Origin: Demequina gelatinilytica
GTDB lineage: Bacteria; Actinomycetota; Actinomycetes; Actinomycetales; Demequinaceae
Length of the DNA: 64,000 bases
Direction of reading: 5' to 3'
NCBI RefSeq assembly: GCF_000971115.1
Contig: NZ_BBLV01000010.1
Coordinates: forward strand, 1 to 64,000
The translations under genes were made by a program, and so were the position numbers. The notes beneath the pieces were generated by a model. It ran no database searches. It was given only the letters and a program-made list of their open reading frames with translations, and was not told the origin of the DNA. How positions within the stretch are numbered: position 1 is the first letter of the stretch; each line of letters starts with the position of its first letter. Positions 25,985-35,741 of this stretch are shown here, piece by piece.

Positions 25985-26263
25985 ATGCCTCGTAGCCTCA
26001 AGAAGGGCCCCTTCATCGACGACCACCTTCTCAAGAAGGTGGACGCCCAGAACGAAGCGGGCACCAAGAACGTCATCAAGACCTGGTCGCGTCGTTCGGT
26101 CATCACGCCGGACTTCCTGGGTCACACCTTTGCCGTGCACGACGGCCGCAAGCACGTCCCGGTGTTCGTCACCGAGTCGATGGTCGGCCACAAGCTTGGT
26201 GAGTTCGCTCCCACGCGCACGTTCAAGGGCCACGTCAAGGACGACCGCAAGGGCCGCCGCTAA
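25985..26263 (+). CDS. rpsS: 30S ribosomal protein S19
   Basis: A 92-aa protein, [19 protein letters not shown] at the start, with [20 protein letters not shown] and the [12 protein letters not shown] end. S19 sits in the 30S head and contacts the A-site finger. It follows rplB by 12 bases. Confidence 0.97.
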   Translation: MPRSLKKGPFIDDHLLKKVDAQNEAGTKNVIKTWSRRSVITPDFLGHTFAVHDGRKHVPVFVTESMVGHKLGEFAPTRTFKGHVKDDRKGRR

Positions 26264-26294
26264 GGCGCCTGAGCGAAGTAAGAGGAGTTAGAAC

Positions 26295-26654
26295 ATGGAA
26301 GCCAAGGCGCAGACGCGGTACATCCGCGTGACCGCCCAGAAGGCTCGCCGCGTCGTGAACCTGGTCCGTGGTCAGAACGCTGTGGAGGCCTCGGCCTCGC
26401 TGAAGTTCCAGCCGCAGGCCGTGGCCGTCGACGTGCGCAAGCTCATCGACTCGGCGATCGCCAACGCGCGTGTGAAGGCCGACAAGGCCGGCGAGCGCTT
26501 CGACGAGCGCGAGCTCGTCATCAAGGAGATCTTTGTGGACGAGGGTCCGACCATGAAGCGCATCCAGCCGCGCGCTCAGGGTCGTGCGAACCGCATCCTC
26601 AAGCGTTCCTGCCACATCACCGTCACCGTCGCGACCCCGGTCGCTGCCAAGTAA
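26295..26654 (+). CDS. rplV: 50S ribosomal protein L22
   Basis: A 119-aa protein with [18 protein letters not shown], and the beta-hairpin tip region [20 protein letters not shown] that lines the exit tunnel near the macrolide site. RBS AAGAGGAG. rpsC follows 11 bases later. Confidence 0.97.
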   Translation: MEAKAQTRYIRVTAQKARRVVNLVRGQNAVEASASLKFQPQAVAVDVRKLIDSAIANARVKADKAGERFDERELVIKEIFVDEGPTMKRIQPRAQGRANRILKRSCHITVTVATPVAAK

Positions 26655-26665
26655 GGGGCCAAGTA

Positions 26666-27475
26666 ATGGGACAGAAGGTCAACCCCCACGGCTACCGCCT
26701 GGGCATCACGACCGACCACCGTTCGCGCTGGTTCGCCGACTCGACCAAGAAGGGCGAGCGCTACCGCGACTACGTGGACGAGGACGTCAAGATCCGCAAG
26801 ATGATGTCGGAGGGCCTCGAGCGCGCCGGTGTCTCGAAGGTGGAGATCGAGCGCACGCGTGAGCGTGTCCGCGTCGACCTGCACACCGCTCGTCCGGGCA
26901 TCGTCATCGGCCGCCGCGGCGCCGAGGCGGACAAGCTCCGTGCGAACCTCGAGAAGCTGACGGGCAAGCAGGTCCAGCTCAACATCCTCGAGGTCAAGAA
27001 CGCCGAGATCGACGCGCAGCTCGTCGCGCAGGGCATCGCGGAGCAGCTCGCTTCGCGCGTCGCCTTCCGCCGTGCGATGCGCAAGGGCATCCAGTCCGCG
27101 CTCCGTGCCGGTGCCAAGGGCATCCGCGTGCAGTGCTCGGGCCGCCTCGGTGGCGCCGAGATGTCGCGCTCGGAGTTCTACCGTGAGGGCCGTGTGCCGC
27201 TGCACACGCTCCGCGCGAACATCGACTACGGCTTCTTCGAGGCCCGCACCACCTTCGGCCAGATCGGTGTGAAGGTGTGGATCTACAAGGGCGACATGAC
27301 GGAGAAGGAGTGGGCCGCCGAGCAGGCGAAGGCCCCCCGTCCGCAGCGTGGCCGTGGCGACCGCCGCGGTGGCGACCGCGGCCCGCGTCGTGACGCCGCC
27401 CCCCGTTCGGCCGAGGCCCCCGCGGCCGACGCCCCTGCTGCCGAGGCTCCCGCCGAGGCCGGTAAGGAGAGCTGA
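26666..27475 (+). CDS. rpsC: 30S ribosomal protein S3
   Basis: A 269-aa protein. [20 protein letters not shown] starts it; the KH domain has [15 protein letters not shown], and the C-terminal domain has [19 protein letters not shown] and [10 protein letters not shown]. After about residue 215 there is a low-complexity tail, first Arg/Gly-rich ([12 protein letters not shown]), then Ala/Pro/Glu-rich, as in other Actinobacteria. S3 guards the mRNA entry tunnel. Confidence 0.97.
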   Translation: MGQKVNPHGYRLGITTDHRSRWFADSTKKGERYRDYVDEDVKIRKMMSEGLERAGVSKVEIERTRERVRVDLHTARPGIVIGRRGAEADKLRANLEKLTGKQVQLNILEVKNAEIDAQLVAQGIAEQLASRVAFRRAMRKGIQSALRAGAKGIRVQCSGRLGGAEMSRSEFYREGRVPLHTLRANIDYGFFEARTTFGQIGVKVWIYKGDMTEKEWAAEQAKAPRPQRGRGDRRGGDRGPRRDAAPRSAEAPAADAPAAEAPAEAGKES

Positions 27476-27477
27476 GA

Positions 27478-27897
27478 ATGCTTATCCCCCGTCGTGTGAA
27501 GCACCGCAAGCAGCACCACCCGAAGCGTTCGGGCGCTGCGACCGGTGGCACCGCCATCGCCTTCGGTGACTTCGGCATCCAGGCTCTCGAGCCCGCCTAC
27601 GTCACCAACCGCCAGATCGAGGCGGCCCGTATCGCGATGACCCGCCACATCAAGCGTGGCGGAAAGGTCTGGATCAACATCTACCCGGACCGCCCCCTGA
27701 CCAAGAAGCCTGCCGAGGTCCGCATGGGCTCCGGTAAGGGCTCGCCCGAGTGGTGGGTCGCGAACGTCAAGCCCGGTCGGGTCATGTTCGAGCTCGCCGG
27801 CGTCCCGGAGGAGCTCGCTCGCGAGGCCATGCGCCGCGCGCAGCACAAGCTCCCCATGAAGACCCGCTTTGTGACCCGTGAGGGTGGTGACATCTAA
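27478..27897 (+). CDS. rplP: 50S ribosomal protein L16
   Basis: A 139-aa protein with [39 protein letters not shown], the conserved Arg region of [13 protein letters not shown] and [16 protein letters not shown]16 contacts the A-site tRNA. It starts 2 bases after the rpsC stop and overlaps rpmC by one base. Confidence 0.97.
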   Translation: MLIPRRVKHRKQHHPKRSGAATGGTAIAFGDFGIQALEPAYVTNRQIEAARIAMTRHIKRGGKVWINIYPDRPLTKKPAEVRMGSGKGSPEWWVANVKPGRVMFELAGVPEELAREAMRRAQHKLPMKTRFVTREGGDI

Positions 27898-28136
27898 TGG
27901 CCATCGGTACCAAGGACCTCATGCCGTCCGAGCTGGACGCCATGGAGAACGAGCGCCTGGTCGAGGAGCTGAAGAAGGCCAAGGAGGAGCTGTTCAACCT
28001 GCGCTTCCAGTCGGCCACCGGTCAGCTCGAGAACCACGGCCGCCTCAAGGCCGTCAAGCGCGACATCGCGCGCATCTACACGATCCTGCGTGAGCGCGAG
28101 CTCGGTATCCGCACCGCGCCCTCCGCGAAGGCATAA
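27897..28136 (+). CDS. rpmC: 50S ribosomal protein L29
   Basis: A 79-aa protein: [39 protein letters not shown] and [16 protein letters not shown] are the family core. L29 sits next to L23 at the tunnel exit. A TAATG overlap couples it to rplP. Confidence 0.96.
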   Translation: MAIGTKDLMPSELDAMENERLVEELKKAKEELFNLRFQSATGQLENHGRLKAVKRDIARIYTILRERELGIRTAPSAKA

Positions 28137-28145
28137 GGAACAGAT

Positions 28146-28433
28146 ATGTCGACCAAGAAGCAGACGACTGCGACGTCGGAGCACCGGGCGTACCGCAAGA
28201 CGCGCCGTGGCTACGTCACGTCGGACAAGATGGACAAGACCATCACCGTGGAGATCGAGGACCGCGTCAAGCACCCGCTCTACGGCAAGGTCATGCGCCG
28301 CACCAGCAAGATCAAGGCCCACGACGAGCTCAACACCGCCGGCATCGGCGACCTCGTCGTCGTGATGGAGACCCGCCCGCTGTCCGCTTCCAAGCGGTGG
28401 CGTCTGGTCGAGATCGTCGAGAAGGCCAAGTAA
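28146..28433 (+). CDS. rpsQ: 30S ribosomal protein S17
   Basis: A 95-aa protein with a short Thr/Lys-rich N-terminus, [39 protein letters not shown] and a C-terminal [15 protein letters not shown]17 is a primary 16S rRNA binder. Last gene of the S10 operon; a 7-bp hairpin (28451-28469) follows before rplN. Confidence 0.96.
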   Translation: MSTKKQTTATSEHRAYRKTRRGYVTSDKMDKTITVEIEDRVKHPLYGKVMRRTSKIKAHDELNTAGIGDLVVVMETRPLSASKRWRLVEIVEKAK

Positions 28434-28491
28434 CTACTAGTTCGACCAGGCTCGCTCGGAGTGAGCGAGAACCAGACGACAGGAGACAGAC

Positions 28492-28863
28492 ATGATTCAG
28501 CAGGAGTCGCGACTCCGCGTCGCCGACAACACGGGTGCGAAGGAAGTTCTCTGCATCCGCGTGCTCGGCGGCTCGCACCGTCGCTACGCCGGCATCGGCG
28601 ACATCATCGTCGCCACCGTCAAGGACGCGATCCCCGGCGGCAACGTCAAGAAGGGCGATGTCGTCAAGGCGGTCGTCGTGCGCACCACCAAGGAGCGCCG
28701 CCGTCCCGACGGTTCGTACATCCGTTTCGATGAGAACGCTGCGGTGATCCTCAAGAACCTCGATGGTGACCCGCGCGGCACCCGCATCTTCGGCCCCGTG
28801 GGCCGCGAGCTGCGCGACAAGAAGTTCATGAAGATCATCTCGCTGGCACCGGAGGTCATCTGA
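28492..28863 (+). CDS. rplN: 50S ribosomal protein L14
   Basis: A 123-aa protein: [20 protein letters not shown] start, [40 protein letters not shown], and [20 protein letters not shown]. First gene of the spc operon; 58 bases separate it from rpsQ. No convincing separate promoter is visible, so read-through from S10 is likely. RBS ACAGGAGAC. Confidence 0.97.
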   Translation: MIQQESRLRVADNTGAKEVLCIRVLGGSHRRYAGIGDIIVATVKDAIPGGNVKKGDVVKAVVVRTTKERRRPDGSYIRFDENAAVILKNLDGDPRGTRIFGPVGRELRDKKFMKIISLAPEVI

Positions 28864-29201
28864 TGGCGAAGATCAAGAAGGACGACCTCGTCGTCGTCAT
28901 CGCCGGCCGTGACCGCGGTCAGCAGGGCCGCGTGCTGTCGGTCGACCCCGAGCGTGAGCGCGTGGTCGTCGAGGGCATCCAGCGTGTCACCAAGCACATC
29001 AAGCCGGGTACCCGCCGCGACAACGCCGAGGGTGGCCTCGTGACCGTCGAGGCTGCGATCCACATCTCGAACGTGATGCTCGTGGACCCGGAGACCAAGA
29101 AGGGCACCCGTGTGGGCTACCGCACGGAAGAGGTCGAGCAGAACGGCCGTACGCGTATCAAGCGCGTGCGTGTCGCCAAGCGCTCGGGTAAGGACGTCTG
29201 A
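28863..29201 (+). CDS. rplX: 50S ribosomal protein L24
   Basis: A 112-aa protein with an N-terminal KOW motif ([20 protein letters not shown]), [16 protein letters not shown] and the C-terminal [10 protein letters not shown]24 starts 50S assembly. It overlaps rplN (TGATG) and rplE by single bases. Confidence 0.97.
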   Translation: MAKIKKDDLVVVIAGRDRGQQGRVLSVDPERERVVVEGIQRVTKHIKPGTRRDNAEGGLVTVEAAIHISNVMLVDPETKKGTRVGYRTEEVEQNGRTRIKRVRVAKRSGKDV

Positions 29202-29761
29202 TGGGCGACGTGACCACGCTGCCGCGTCTCAAGGAGAAGTACCGCAACGAGATCATCGCGCAGCTGCGCGAGGAGTTCGGGCACGAGAACATCAACCAGG
29301 TCGCCGGTCTCACCAAGATCGTCGTGAACATGGGTGTGGGCGACGCCGCGAAGGACTCGAAGCTCATCGAGGGTGCCATCGCGGACCTCACCGCCATCAC
29401 CGGCCAGAAGCCGCAGGTCACCAAGGCCCGCAAGTCCATCGCGCAGTTCAAGCTGCGCGAGGGCCAGCCGATCGGTGCGCACGTCACGCTGCGCGGCGAC
29501 CGCATGTGGGAGTTCCTCGACCGCCTGCTCTCGATCGCGCTTCCCCGTATCCGCGACTTCCGCGGCCTCAGCCCGAAGCAGTTCGACGGCAACGGCAACT
29601 ACACCTTCGGTCTCACGGAGCAGTCGATGTTCCACGAGATCAACCAGGACAAGATCGACCGCGTCCGCGGCATGGACATCACGGTCGTGACCTCCGCCAC
29701 CACCGACGACGAGGGCCGCTCGCTGCTCAAGCAGCTGGGCTTCCCCTTCAAGGAGAAGTAG
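29201..29761 (+). CDS. rplE: 50S ribosomal protein L5
   Basis: A 186-aa protein: [57 protein letters not shown], and [20 protein letters not shown]5 binds 5S rRNA and P-site tRNA. The start overlaps the rplX stop by one base. Confidence 0.97.
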   Translation: MGDVTTLPRLKEKYRNEIIAQLREEFGHENINQVAGLTKIVVNMGVGDAAKDSKLIEGAIADLTAITGQKPQVTKARKSIAQFKLREGQPIGAHVTLRGDRMWEFLDRLLSIALPRIRDFRGLSPKQFDGNGNYTFGLTEQSMFHEINQDKIDRVRGMDITVVTSATTDDEGRSLLKQLGFPFKEK

Positions 29762-29764
29762 GCC

Positions 29765-29950
29765 ATGGCCAAGACTGCGCTCAAGAACAAGGCCGCCGGC
29801 AAGCAGAAGTTCGCCGTCCGTGCCTACACCCGGTGCCAGAAGTGCGGCCGTCCGCACTCGGTGTACCGCAAGTTCGGCCTCTGCCGCGTGTGCTTCCGCG
29901 AGATGGCTCACCGTGGTGAGCTTCCCGGCATCACCAAGAGCAGCTGGTAA
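29765..29950 (+). CDS. rpsN: 30S ribosomal protein S14, zinc-binding type
   Basis: A 61-aa short-form S14 with four Cys (24, 27, 40, 43) in CQKCGRPH and CRVCFRE forming a zinc ribbon. This is the C+ (type Z) version; many Actinobacteria carry a second, zinc-free copy elsewhere under Zur control. It is 3 bases after rplE. Confidence 0.97.
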   Translation: MAKTALKNKAAGKQKFAVRAYTRCQKCGRPHSVYRKFGLCRVCFREMAHRGELPGITKSSW

Positions 29951-30007
29951 ACCACTACGCCACAGGTCCCCTGCGGGGAAACCACGGCGAGGAAGAGTTC
30001 AAGACTC

Positions 30008-30406
30008 ATGACGATGACTGACCCCATCGCAGACATGCTGACGCGTCTGCGCAACGCGAACGCGGCGTACCACGAGACCGTGTCGATGCCGCACTCCAAG
30101 CTCAAGGCGAACATCGCCTCGATCCTGGAGGCCGAGGGCTACATCTCCGGCTCCGCCGTGGCGGACGCCGAGGTGGGCAAGACCCTCACCCTCACGCTGA
30201 AGTACGGCCCGAACCGCGAGCGCTCGCTCGCCGGTGTGCGCCGTGTGTCGAAGCCCGGCCTCCGCGTCTACGCGAAGTCCACGAACCTGCCCAAGGTTCT
30301 CGGCGGCCTCGGCGTGGCCATCCTGTCCACCTCCTCCGGTCTGCTGACCGACCGTGAGGCCGAGAAGAAGGGCGTCGGCGGCGAGGTCGTCGCGTTCGTC
30401 TGGTAA
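30008..30406 (+). CDS. rpsH: 30S ribosomal protein S8
   Basis: A 132-aa protein: [40 protein letters not shown] and the C-terminal [20 protein letters not shown]. The start may be ATG 30008 or ATG 30014; 30008 is better spaced from GAGGAAGAG. In E. coli S8 represses the spc operon. Confidence 0.96.
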   Translation: MTMTDPIADMLTRLRNANAAYHETVSMPHSKLKANIASILEAEGYISGSAVADAEVGKTLTLTLKYGPNRERSLAGVRRVSKPGLRVYAKSTNLPKVLGGLGVAILSTSSGLLTDREAEKKGVGGEVVAFVW

Positions 30407-30427
30407 CCGGAAAGGAGAACAAGAGCA

Positions 30428-30964
30428 ATGTCCCGCATTGGCAAGATCCCCGTTCCGGTTCCCTCCGGAGTGGACATCACCATCGAAGGCGCCGACGTCA
30501 CCGTGAAGGGCCCCAAGGGCACCCTGACGCACACCGTCGCCGCTCCCATCACCGTCGAGAAGGGCGATGAGGGCCTCGAGGTCAAGCGCCCGAACGACGA
30601 GCGTCTCTCGAAGTCGCTCCACGGCCTGACCCGCACCCTGATCGCGAACATGGTCACCGGCGTCACCTCCGGTTACGAGAAGAAGCTCGAGATCGTCGGC
30701 ACGGGTTACCGCGTCGCGCTCAAGGGCTCGGACCTCGAGTTCGCGCTCGGCTTCTCGCACCCGGTCGTCGTGACCCCGCCGGAGGGCATCACCTTCACGG
30801 TCGAGGGCCCCACCAAGTTCACCGTTGCCGGCATCAGCAAGCAGCAGGTGGGCGAGGTTGCGGCGAACATCCGCAAGATTCGCAAGCCCGAGCCGTACAA
30901 GGGCAAGGGCGTCCGCTACGCCGGCGAGCAGGTTCGCCGCAAGGCAGGAAAGACGGGTAAGTAA
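30428..30964 (+). CDS. rplF: 50S ribosomal protein L6
   Basis: A 178-aa protein with [29 protein letters not shown], the [12 protein letters not shown] repeat-domain motif, and [20 protein letters not shown] followed by [12 protein letters not shown]6 lies by the factor-binding site. RBS GGAAAGGAGAA. Confidence 0.97.
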   Translation: MSRIGKIPVPVPSGVDITIEGADVTVKGPKGTLTHTVAAPITVEKGDEGLEVKRPNDERLSKSLHGLTRTLIANMVTGVTSGYEKKLEIVGTGYRVALKGSDLEFALGFSHPVVVTPPEGITFTVEGPTKFTVAGISKQQVGEVAANIRKIRKPEPYKGKGVRYAGEQVRRKAGKTGK

Positions 30965-30967
30965 GAC

Positions 30968-31339
30968 ATGGGTATCGCAATCAAGGGCAAGGGCAAGGCG
31001 ATCCAGCGCAAGCGTCGCCACTTCCGCCTGCGCAAGAAGATCTCCGGCACCGCTGCTCGTCCCCGCCTCGTGGTCACCCGCTCGACCCGTCACATGGTCG
31101 CGCAGATCGTCGACGACACCGTGGGCAAGACCCTCGCGTCGGCATCGACCCTCGAGGCCGACGTCCGCGCGCTGGACGGCGACAAGACGGCCAAGGCGTC
31201 GAAGGTCGGCCAGCTGGTCGCCGAGCGCGCCAAGGCTGCCGGCATCGAGGCCGTCGTGTTCGACCGTGGCGGCAACAAGTACCACGGTCGCGTGGCGGCT
31301 GTGGCTGACGGCGCCCGAGAGGCGGGCCTCGCCCTCTAG
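30968..31339 (+). CDS. rplR: 50S ribosomal protein L18
   Basis: A 123-aa protein: [35 protein letters not shown], and C-terminal [21 protein letters not shown]18 carries 5S rRNA with L5. It follows rplF by 3 bases. Confidence 0.97.
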   Translation: MGIAIKGKGKAIQRKRRHFRLRKKISGTAARPRLVVTRSTRHMVAQIVDDTVGKTLASASTLEADVRALDGDKTAKASKVGQLVAERAKAAGIEAVVFDRGGNKYHGRVAAVADGAREAGLAL

Positions 31340-31365
31340 GGCGCGGCCAGGAGTGAGGAAGACTT

Positions 31366-31935
31366 ATGGCTGACAACAACAGCGGCCGTCGCGGCGGGAA
31401 CCGTCGCGACAACGAGCCGGAGAACAAGTTCGTCGAGCGCGTCGTCACCATCAACCGAGTCGCCAAGGTCGTGAAGGGCGGTCGTCGCTTCAGCTTCACC
31501 GCGCTCGTGATCGTCGGTGACGGCGAGGGCAACGTCGGCATCGGCTACGGCAAGGCGAAGGAGGTGCCGGCCGCGATCTCGAAGGGTGTCGAGGAGGCCA
31601 AGCGCAACTTCTTCCGTGTCCCGCGCATCCAGGGCACCATCCCGCACGCCGTGCAGGGTGAGGCCGCCGCGGGTGTCGTGTTCCTGCGCCCCGCGTCGCC
31701 GGGTACCGGTGTGATCGCCGGTGGTCCGGTGCGTGCGGTGCTCGAGTGCGCCGGCATCCACGACGTGCTGAGCAAGTCGCTCGGCTCGTCCAACGCGATC
31801 AACATCGTGCACGCGACCGTCGACGCCCTCAAGCGCCTCGAGCGCCCCGAGGCCGTCGCGGCCCGTCGCGGCAAGGCCGTGGAGGACGTGGCCCCGGCCG
31901 CGATGCTCCGCGCGCAGGCAGCGGGGGTGAAGTAG
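31366..31935 (+). CDS. rpsE: 30S ribosomal protein S5
   Basis: A 189-aa protein. A short basic N-terminus precedes [20 protein letters not shown] (spectinomycin-binding loop), [20 protein letters not shown] and [33 protein letters not shown]. Coupled to rpmD with 2 bases between. Confidence 0.97.
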   Translation: MADNNSGRRGGNRRDNEPENKFVERVVTINRVAKVVKGGRRFSFTALVIVGDGEGNVGIGYGKAKEVPAAISKGVEEAKRNFFRVPRIQGTIPHAVQGEAAAGVVFLRPASPGTGVIAGGPVRAVLECAGIHDVLSKSLGSSNAINIVHATVDALKRLERPEAVAARRGKAVEDVAPAAMLRAQAAGVK

Positions 31936-31937
31936 TC

Positions 31938-32120
31938 ATGGCACGACTCAAGGTCGTTCAGAAGAAGTCGGCGATCGGCACCAAGCCGCAGCACCGCGAG
32001 ACCCTGCGGTCGCTCGGCCTCAAGCGCATCGGCGACATCGTCGTGAAGGAGGACCGTCCCGAGATCCGCGGGATGGTCAAGGCGGTGGACCACCTGGTCA
32101 CCGTGGAGGAGGTTGACTGA
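31938..32120 (+). CDS. rpmD: 50S ribosomal protein L30
   Basis: A 60-aa protein beginning [20 protein letters not shown], with [13 protein letters not shown]. The open frame extends upstream but ATG 31938 fits family length. L30 is absent in some bacteria and present here. A TGATG overlap joins it to rplO. Confidence 0.96.
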   Translation: MARLKVVQKKSAIGTKPQHRETLRSLGLKRIGDIVVKEDRPEIRGMVKAVDHLVTVEEVD

Positions 32121-32809
32121 TGGCTGAGGCCAAGAAGCCGGCGGACGAGTCCGTCGAGGAGAAGCCCGCCAAGAAGCCGGCCGCCAAGAAGGCTCCGGCC
32201 AAGGCTGCTTCCGCTGCTGCGGAGAAGCCCGCTGCCAAGAAGCCGGCCGCGAAGAAGCCTGCTGCGAAGAAGGCCGACGCCGCGACCGACGAGGCCAAGC
32301 CCGCCGCCAAGAAGCCGGCTGCCAAGAAGGCCGCGCCGAAGGCGGAGGAGCCCGCGGAGAAGGTGAGCACCCTCAAGGTGCACCACCTGCGTCCCGCCCC
32401 GGGTTCGCACACCAAGAAGACCCGCGTGGGTCGTGGTGAGGCGTCCAAGGGTAAGACCGCCGGTCGCGGTACCAAGGGCACCGGCGCCCGCTACCAGGTT
32501 CCGGAGCGCTTCGAGGGTGGTCAGACGCCCATCCACATGCGCATCCCGAAGCTGCGTGGCTTCAAGAGCCCGTTCAAGGTCTACTACCAGGTCGTCAACG
32601 TGGGCCAGCTCTCCGAGCTGTTCCCCAAGGGCGGCGAGGTGACCAAGGCGGACCTGGTCGAGAAGGGTGCGGTCCGCCGCAACCAGCCGGTCAAGGTCCT
32701 CGGCGATGGCGAGATCTCCGTCAAGGTGACGCTCGTCGACGCCGACAAGGTCTCGCAGTCGGCGAAGACCAAGATCGAGGCCGCCGGCGGCTCGGTCAAC
32801 GAGGGCTAG
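32120..32809 (+). CDS. rplO: 50S ribosomal protein L15 with histone-like N-terminal tail
   Basis: A 229-aa reading, against about 147-150 for typical L15. Residues 1-80 are a Lys/Ala/Pro tail with repeated AAKKPAAKK units, like histone H1 tails. Canonical L15 begins near residue 82 ([20 protein letters not shown]) with [19 protein letters not shown] and [19 protein letters not shown]. An in-frame GTG at 32363, preceded by GGAGGAG 13 bases upstream, could give a 148-aa normal L15. ATG 32120 overlaps the rpmD stop in the usual way, which supports the long form. Both may exist. Confidence 0.9.
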   Translation: MAEAKKPADESVEEKPAKKPAAKKAPAKAASAAAEKPAAKKPAAKKPAAKKADAATDEAKPAAKKPAAKKAAPKAEEPAEKVSTLKVHHLRPAPGSHTKKTRVGRGEASKGKTAGRGTKGTGARYQVPERFEGGQTPIHMRIPKLRGFKSPFKVYYQVVNVGQLSELFPKGGEVTKADLVEKGAVRRNQPVKVLGDGEISVKVTLVDADKVSQSAKTKIEAAGGSVNEG

Positions 32810-32819
32810 AAGTGATCGC

Positions 32820-32849
32820 ACCGGGCCCGTCCAGGAGGACGGGCCCGGT
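32820..32849 (+). terminator. Hairpin after rplO
   Basis: A perfect 13-bp GC stem (32820-32832 with 32837-32849), AGGA loop, no T-tract. It lies 10 bases after the rplO stop and 39 before secY, so it may only attenuate the spc operon before secY. Confidence 0.7.
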
Positions 32850-32888
32850 CGCGTATCCTCGTCCTGACGAAAAATCCATGGAGGATCA

Positions 32889-34187
32889 ATGCTGAGTGGC
32901 TTCATGAGTGCGTTCCGCACCCCCGACCTTCGGAGGAAGCTCCTCTTCACCATCGGGATCATCGCGATCTACCGACTCGGTGTCGCCATCCCCACCCCTG
33001 GCGTGAGCTACGAGGCCGTCGAGTTCTGCCTGAGCCAGAGCTCCGCCACCGGTGCGTTCGCCATCCTCAACCTCTTCTCGGGCGGCGCGCTGCTGCAGCT
33101 CTCGATCTTCGCGCTCGGCATCATGCCGTACATCACCGCGTCGATCATGGTGCAGCTGCTCCGCGTGCTGATCCCCCGTTTCGAGACGCTCCACAAGGAG
33201 GGCTCGGAGGGCCAGGCCAAGCTGACGCAGTACACGCGGTACATCACCGTGGGCTTCGCCGCCATCCAGTCCGCGTCCTACATCACCATGGCGCGCAACG
33301 GGCTGTTCTTCCCCAACTGCTCCCAGAGCGTGATCCCCAACGACTCGTGGAACGTCATCCTCACGATGATCCTCACGATGACCGCGGGCACCGTCTTCAT
33401 CATGTGGCTCGGCGAGCGGATCACGGAGCGCGGGGTCGGCAACGGCATGTCGCTGCTGATCTTCACCTCGGTCGCCGCCGGCTTCCCCAGCATGGTGTCC
33501 TCGATCTGGAACTCGACCAACGGCGCGCGCAACACCTTCCTGGTGGCGCTCGCGCTCCTCGCGGTGATCGCCGCGGTCGTGTTCGTCGAGCAGTCCCAGC
33601 GCAGGATCCCCGTGCAGTACGCGAAGCGCATGGTCGGTCGCAAGATGCTGGGCGGCTCGTCCACCTACATCCCGCTGAAGATCAACATGGCGGGCATCAT
33701 CCCCGTGATCTTCGCGTCCTCGCTGCTCACGCTGCCGCAGGTGATCATCCAGTTCCAGGGCGAGGACCCCTCGGGCTGGGTGGTGTGGATGAACAACCAC
33801 ATCGCGAACAACAGCGCTCCGCTGCACATCGCGCTCTACATCCTGCTCATCGTCTTCTTCGCCTACTTCTACACCGCGATCACGTTCAACCCGGTCGAGG
33901 TGGCGGACAACATGAAGAAGTACGGCGGCTTCATCCCGGGCATCCGTCCCGGCACCCCGACCGCGGAGTTCCTCGACTACGTGCTCTCGCGCATCACCGC
34001 GGCCGGCTCCATCTACCTCGCGATCGTGGCGCTCGTTCCCACGGTCATGTTCGCGGCGCTCGGGCTCGGGACGTCCATCCCGTTCGGTGGCACGTCGATC
34101 CTGATCCTGGTGGGTGTCGGTCTCGACACCGTCAAGCGGATCCAGTCCCAGCTCGAGCAGCACCACTACGAAGGGTTCCTCCGGTAA
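32889..34187 (+). CDS. secY: Preprotein translocase subunit SecY
   Basis: A 432-aa protein with ten predicted membrane helices. Start ATG 32889 after GGAGGATC. Signatures: FRTPDLRRKLLFT near the N-terminus, GVAIPTPGV, the plug-region FSGGALLQLSIFALGIMPYI, and a cytoplasmic loop with QSQRRIPVQYAKRM. It forms the protein-conducting channel with SecE (5397). adk overlaps its stop by one base. Confidence 0.97.
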   Translation: MLSGFMSAFRTPDLRRKLLFTIGIIAIYRLGVAIPTPGVSYEAVEFCLSQSSATGAFAILNLFSGGALLQLSIFALGIMPYITASIMVQLLRVLIPRFETLHKEGSEGQAKLTQYTRYITVGFAAIQSASYITMARNGLFFPNCSQSVIPNDSWNVILTMILTMTAGTVFIMWLGERITERGVGNGMSLLIFTSVAAGFPSMVSSIWNSTNGARNTFLVALALLAVIAAVVFVEQSQRRIPVQYAKRMVGRKMLGGSSTYIPLKINMAGIIPVIFASSLLTLPQVIIQFQGEDPSGWVVWMNNHIANNSAPLHIALYILLIVFFAYFYTAITFNPVEVADNMKKYGGFIPGIRPGTPTAEFLDYVLSRITAAGSIYLAIVALVPTVMFAALGLGTSIPFGGTSILILVGVGLDTVKRIQSQLEQHHYEGFLR

Positions 34188-34750
34188 TGCGCGCAGTTCT
34201 TCTTGGTCCCCCCGGCGCCGGCAAGGGCACGCAGGCCGCCCGTCTCACGGAGCGGTTCGGCGTCCCCGCGATCTCCACTGGCGACATCTTCCGTGCCAAC
34301 GTCAAGGGCGGCACGGAGCTGGGCCGCAAGGCGCAGGAGTACATGAACGCCGGCCAGCTGGTCCCCGACGAGGTGACGAACGCCATGGTGCGTGCGCGCC
34401 TCGCCGAGGACGATGCGGCTCAGGGCTTCCTGCTCGACGGCTACCCGCGCAACCCCGAGCAGGCGGTCGAGCTCGACACGATGCTGGCCGACCTGGGCGT
34501 CGAGCTCGACGTGGCGATCGAGATCACGGCGGACTTCGACGTGGTCACCGAGCGCCTGCTCAAGCGTGCCGAGATCGAGGGCCGCGCGGACGACACCGAG
34601 CCGGTGATCCGCAAGCGTCTCGAGGTCTACACCGCGTCCACCGCTCCGCTCACCGCGTTCTACGCGGGCAAGGGCCTGCTGGTGCAGGTCGACGGGCTCG
34701 GCGAGATCGACGAGGTCACCGAGCGCCTCGTCGCGGCCGTCGCGCGCTGA
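34187..34750 (+). CDS. adk: Adenylate kinase
   Basis: A 187-aa short-form enzyme (no zinc/LID insertion, as in Mycobacterium). P-loop LLGPPGAGKGTQAARL, the AMP-site STGDIFRANV, LLDGYPRN, and RAEIEGRADDTEPVIRKRL in place of the long LID. It interconverts ATP + AMP and 2 ADP. The ATG overlaps the secY TAA. One dispersed motif encodes Glu-Asp-Asp-Ala-Ala. Confidence 0.96.
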   Translation: MRAVLLGPPGAGKGTQAARLTERFGVPAISTGDIFRANVKGGTELGRKAQEYMNAGQLVPDEVTNAMVRARLAEDDAAQGFLLDGYPRNPEQAVELDTMLADLGVELDVAIEITADFDVVTERLLKRAEIEGRADDTEPVIRKRLEVYTASTAPLTAFYAGKGLLVQVDGLGEIDEVTERLVAAVAR

Positions 34751-34757
34751 TCCGCTC

Positions 34758-35564
34758 ATGGCCCGCATCGAGCTGAAGACCCGCGAGCAGATGCGGGTGA
34801 TGGCCCAGGCGGGCGTGATCGTCGAGCGTGCGCTCGCCGCGGCGAAGGCCGCGTGCGTGCCCGGCGCCTCGACGTCCGCGGCGGATGCCGAGGCGGCGCG
34901 GGTCATCGCGGAGGCCGGGGCCACGTCGAACTTCCTCGGCTACCACGGCTTCCCTGCGACCATCTGCATCTCGGTCAACGAGGAGGTGGTCCACGGGATC
35001 CCCGGCGACCGCGTGCTCACGGACGGGGACGTCGTCTCGATCGACTGCGGCGCCGTGGTGGACGGCTGGCACGGTGACAGCGCCATCAGCTTCATCGTCG
35101 GCGAGCCGGTGAGCGATGCCGACGCGAAGCTCGTCACCGTCACCGAGCGTTCGCTGTGGGCGGGGATCGCGGCGCTGGCAGGCGCGAGCCGCATCGGCGA
35201 GGTCGGCGCCGCCGTCGAGGACGTTGCCGAGGCCGCCGGCCTTCACCCCCTCGACGGGTATGTGGGCCACGGGATCGGCACGGCGATGCACATGGAGCCC
35301 GATGTACCGAACTACCGCACGCGGGGGCGGAGCCCTCACGTGCAGCACGGCATGTGCCTCGCGATCGAGCCCATGCTGGTGATCGGGACCTCGGAGTCCG
35401 CGGTGCTCGCCGACGAGTGGACCGTGGTGTCGCTCGATGGGTCGCGCGCGGCCCACTGGGAGCACTCGGTGGCCGTCCACGAGGATGGCATCTGGGTGCT
35501 CACCGCGTCGGACGGAGGCGCCTCGCGCCTCGTGCCGCTGGGCATCACCCCCGTCGCCCCGTAG
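34758..35564 (+). CDS. map: Methionine aminopeptidase type I
   Basis: A 268-aa enzyme that removes the initiator Met. Metal ligands are visible in order: SIDCGAVVDGWHGDSA (two Asp), GHGIGTAMHMEP (His), LAIEPML (Glu) and the last Glu in WEHSVAV. ICISVNEEVVHGIP holds the substrate His. No N-terminal SH3-binding extension, so it is the short bacterial form. Typical secY-adk-map order. Confidence 0.96.
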   Translation: MARIELKTREQMRVMAQAGVIVERALAAAKAACVPGASTSAADAEAARVIAEAGATSNFLGYHGFPATICISVNEEVVHGIPGDRVLTDGDVVSIDCGAVVDGWHGDSAISFIVGEPVSDADAKLVTVTERSLWAGIAALAGASRIGEVGAAVEDVAEAAGLHPLDGYVGHGIGTAMHMEPDVPNYRTRGRSPHVQHGMCLAIEPMLVIGTSESAVLADEWTVVSLDGSRAAHWEHSVAVHEDGIWVLTASDGGASRLVPLGITPVAP

Positions 35565-35596
35565 CGCCGCCGGGCCTCGCCCAGGCGGCCGCCTTT

Positions 35597-35668
35597 GCGC
35601 CGTTTGCGGCGCATCGTCCCTGGTGAAGGCGCGAATGCTGTTCACACAGCGTTTACACGCGCGCCTTC
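35597..35668 (+). other. Structured gap after map
   Basis: A 6-bp hairpin GCGCCG-TTTG-CGGCGC (35597-35612) abuts a dispersed motif copy (35611-35619). It is followed by a 9-bp inverted repeat (35625-35633 with 35660-35668) around an AT-richer loop TGTTCACACAGCGTTTACA. Likely the map terminator region plus the start of the next promoter; no clean boxes are visible apart from TAGCCT near 35692. Confidence 0.4.
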
Positions 35669-35741
35669 CAGGGGCAAAGACCCCGCGCTAGCCTCGGGCC
35701 ACCCGGCGCACCCGGACGCCGGCGGGCTGAGGGAGGGCACG

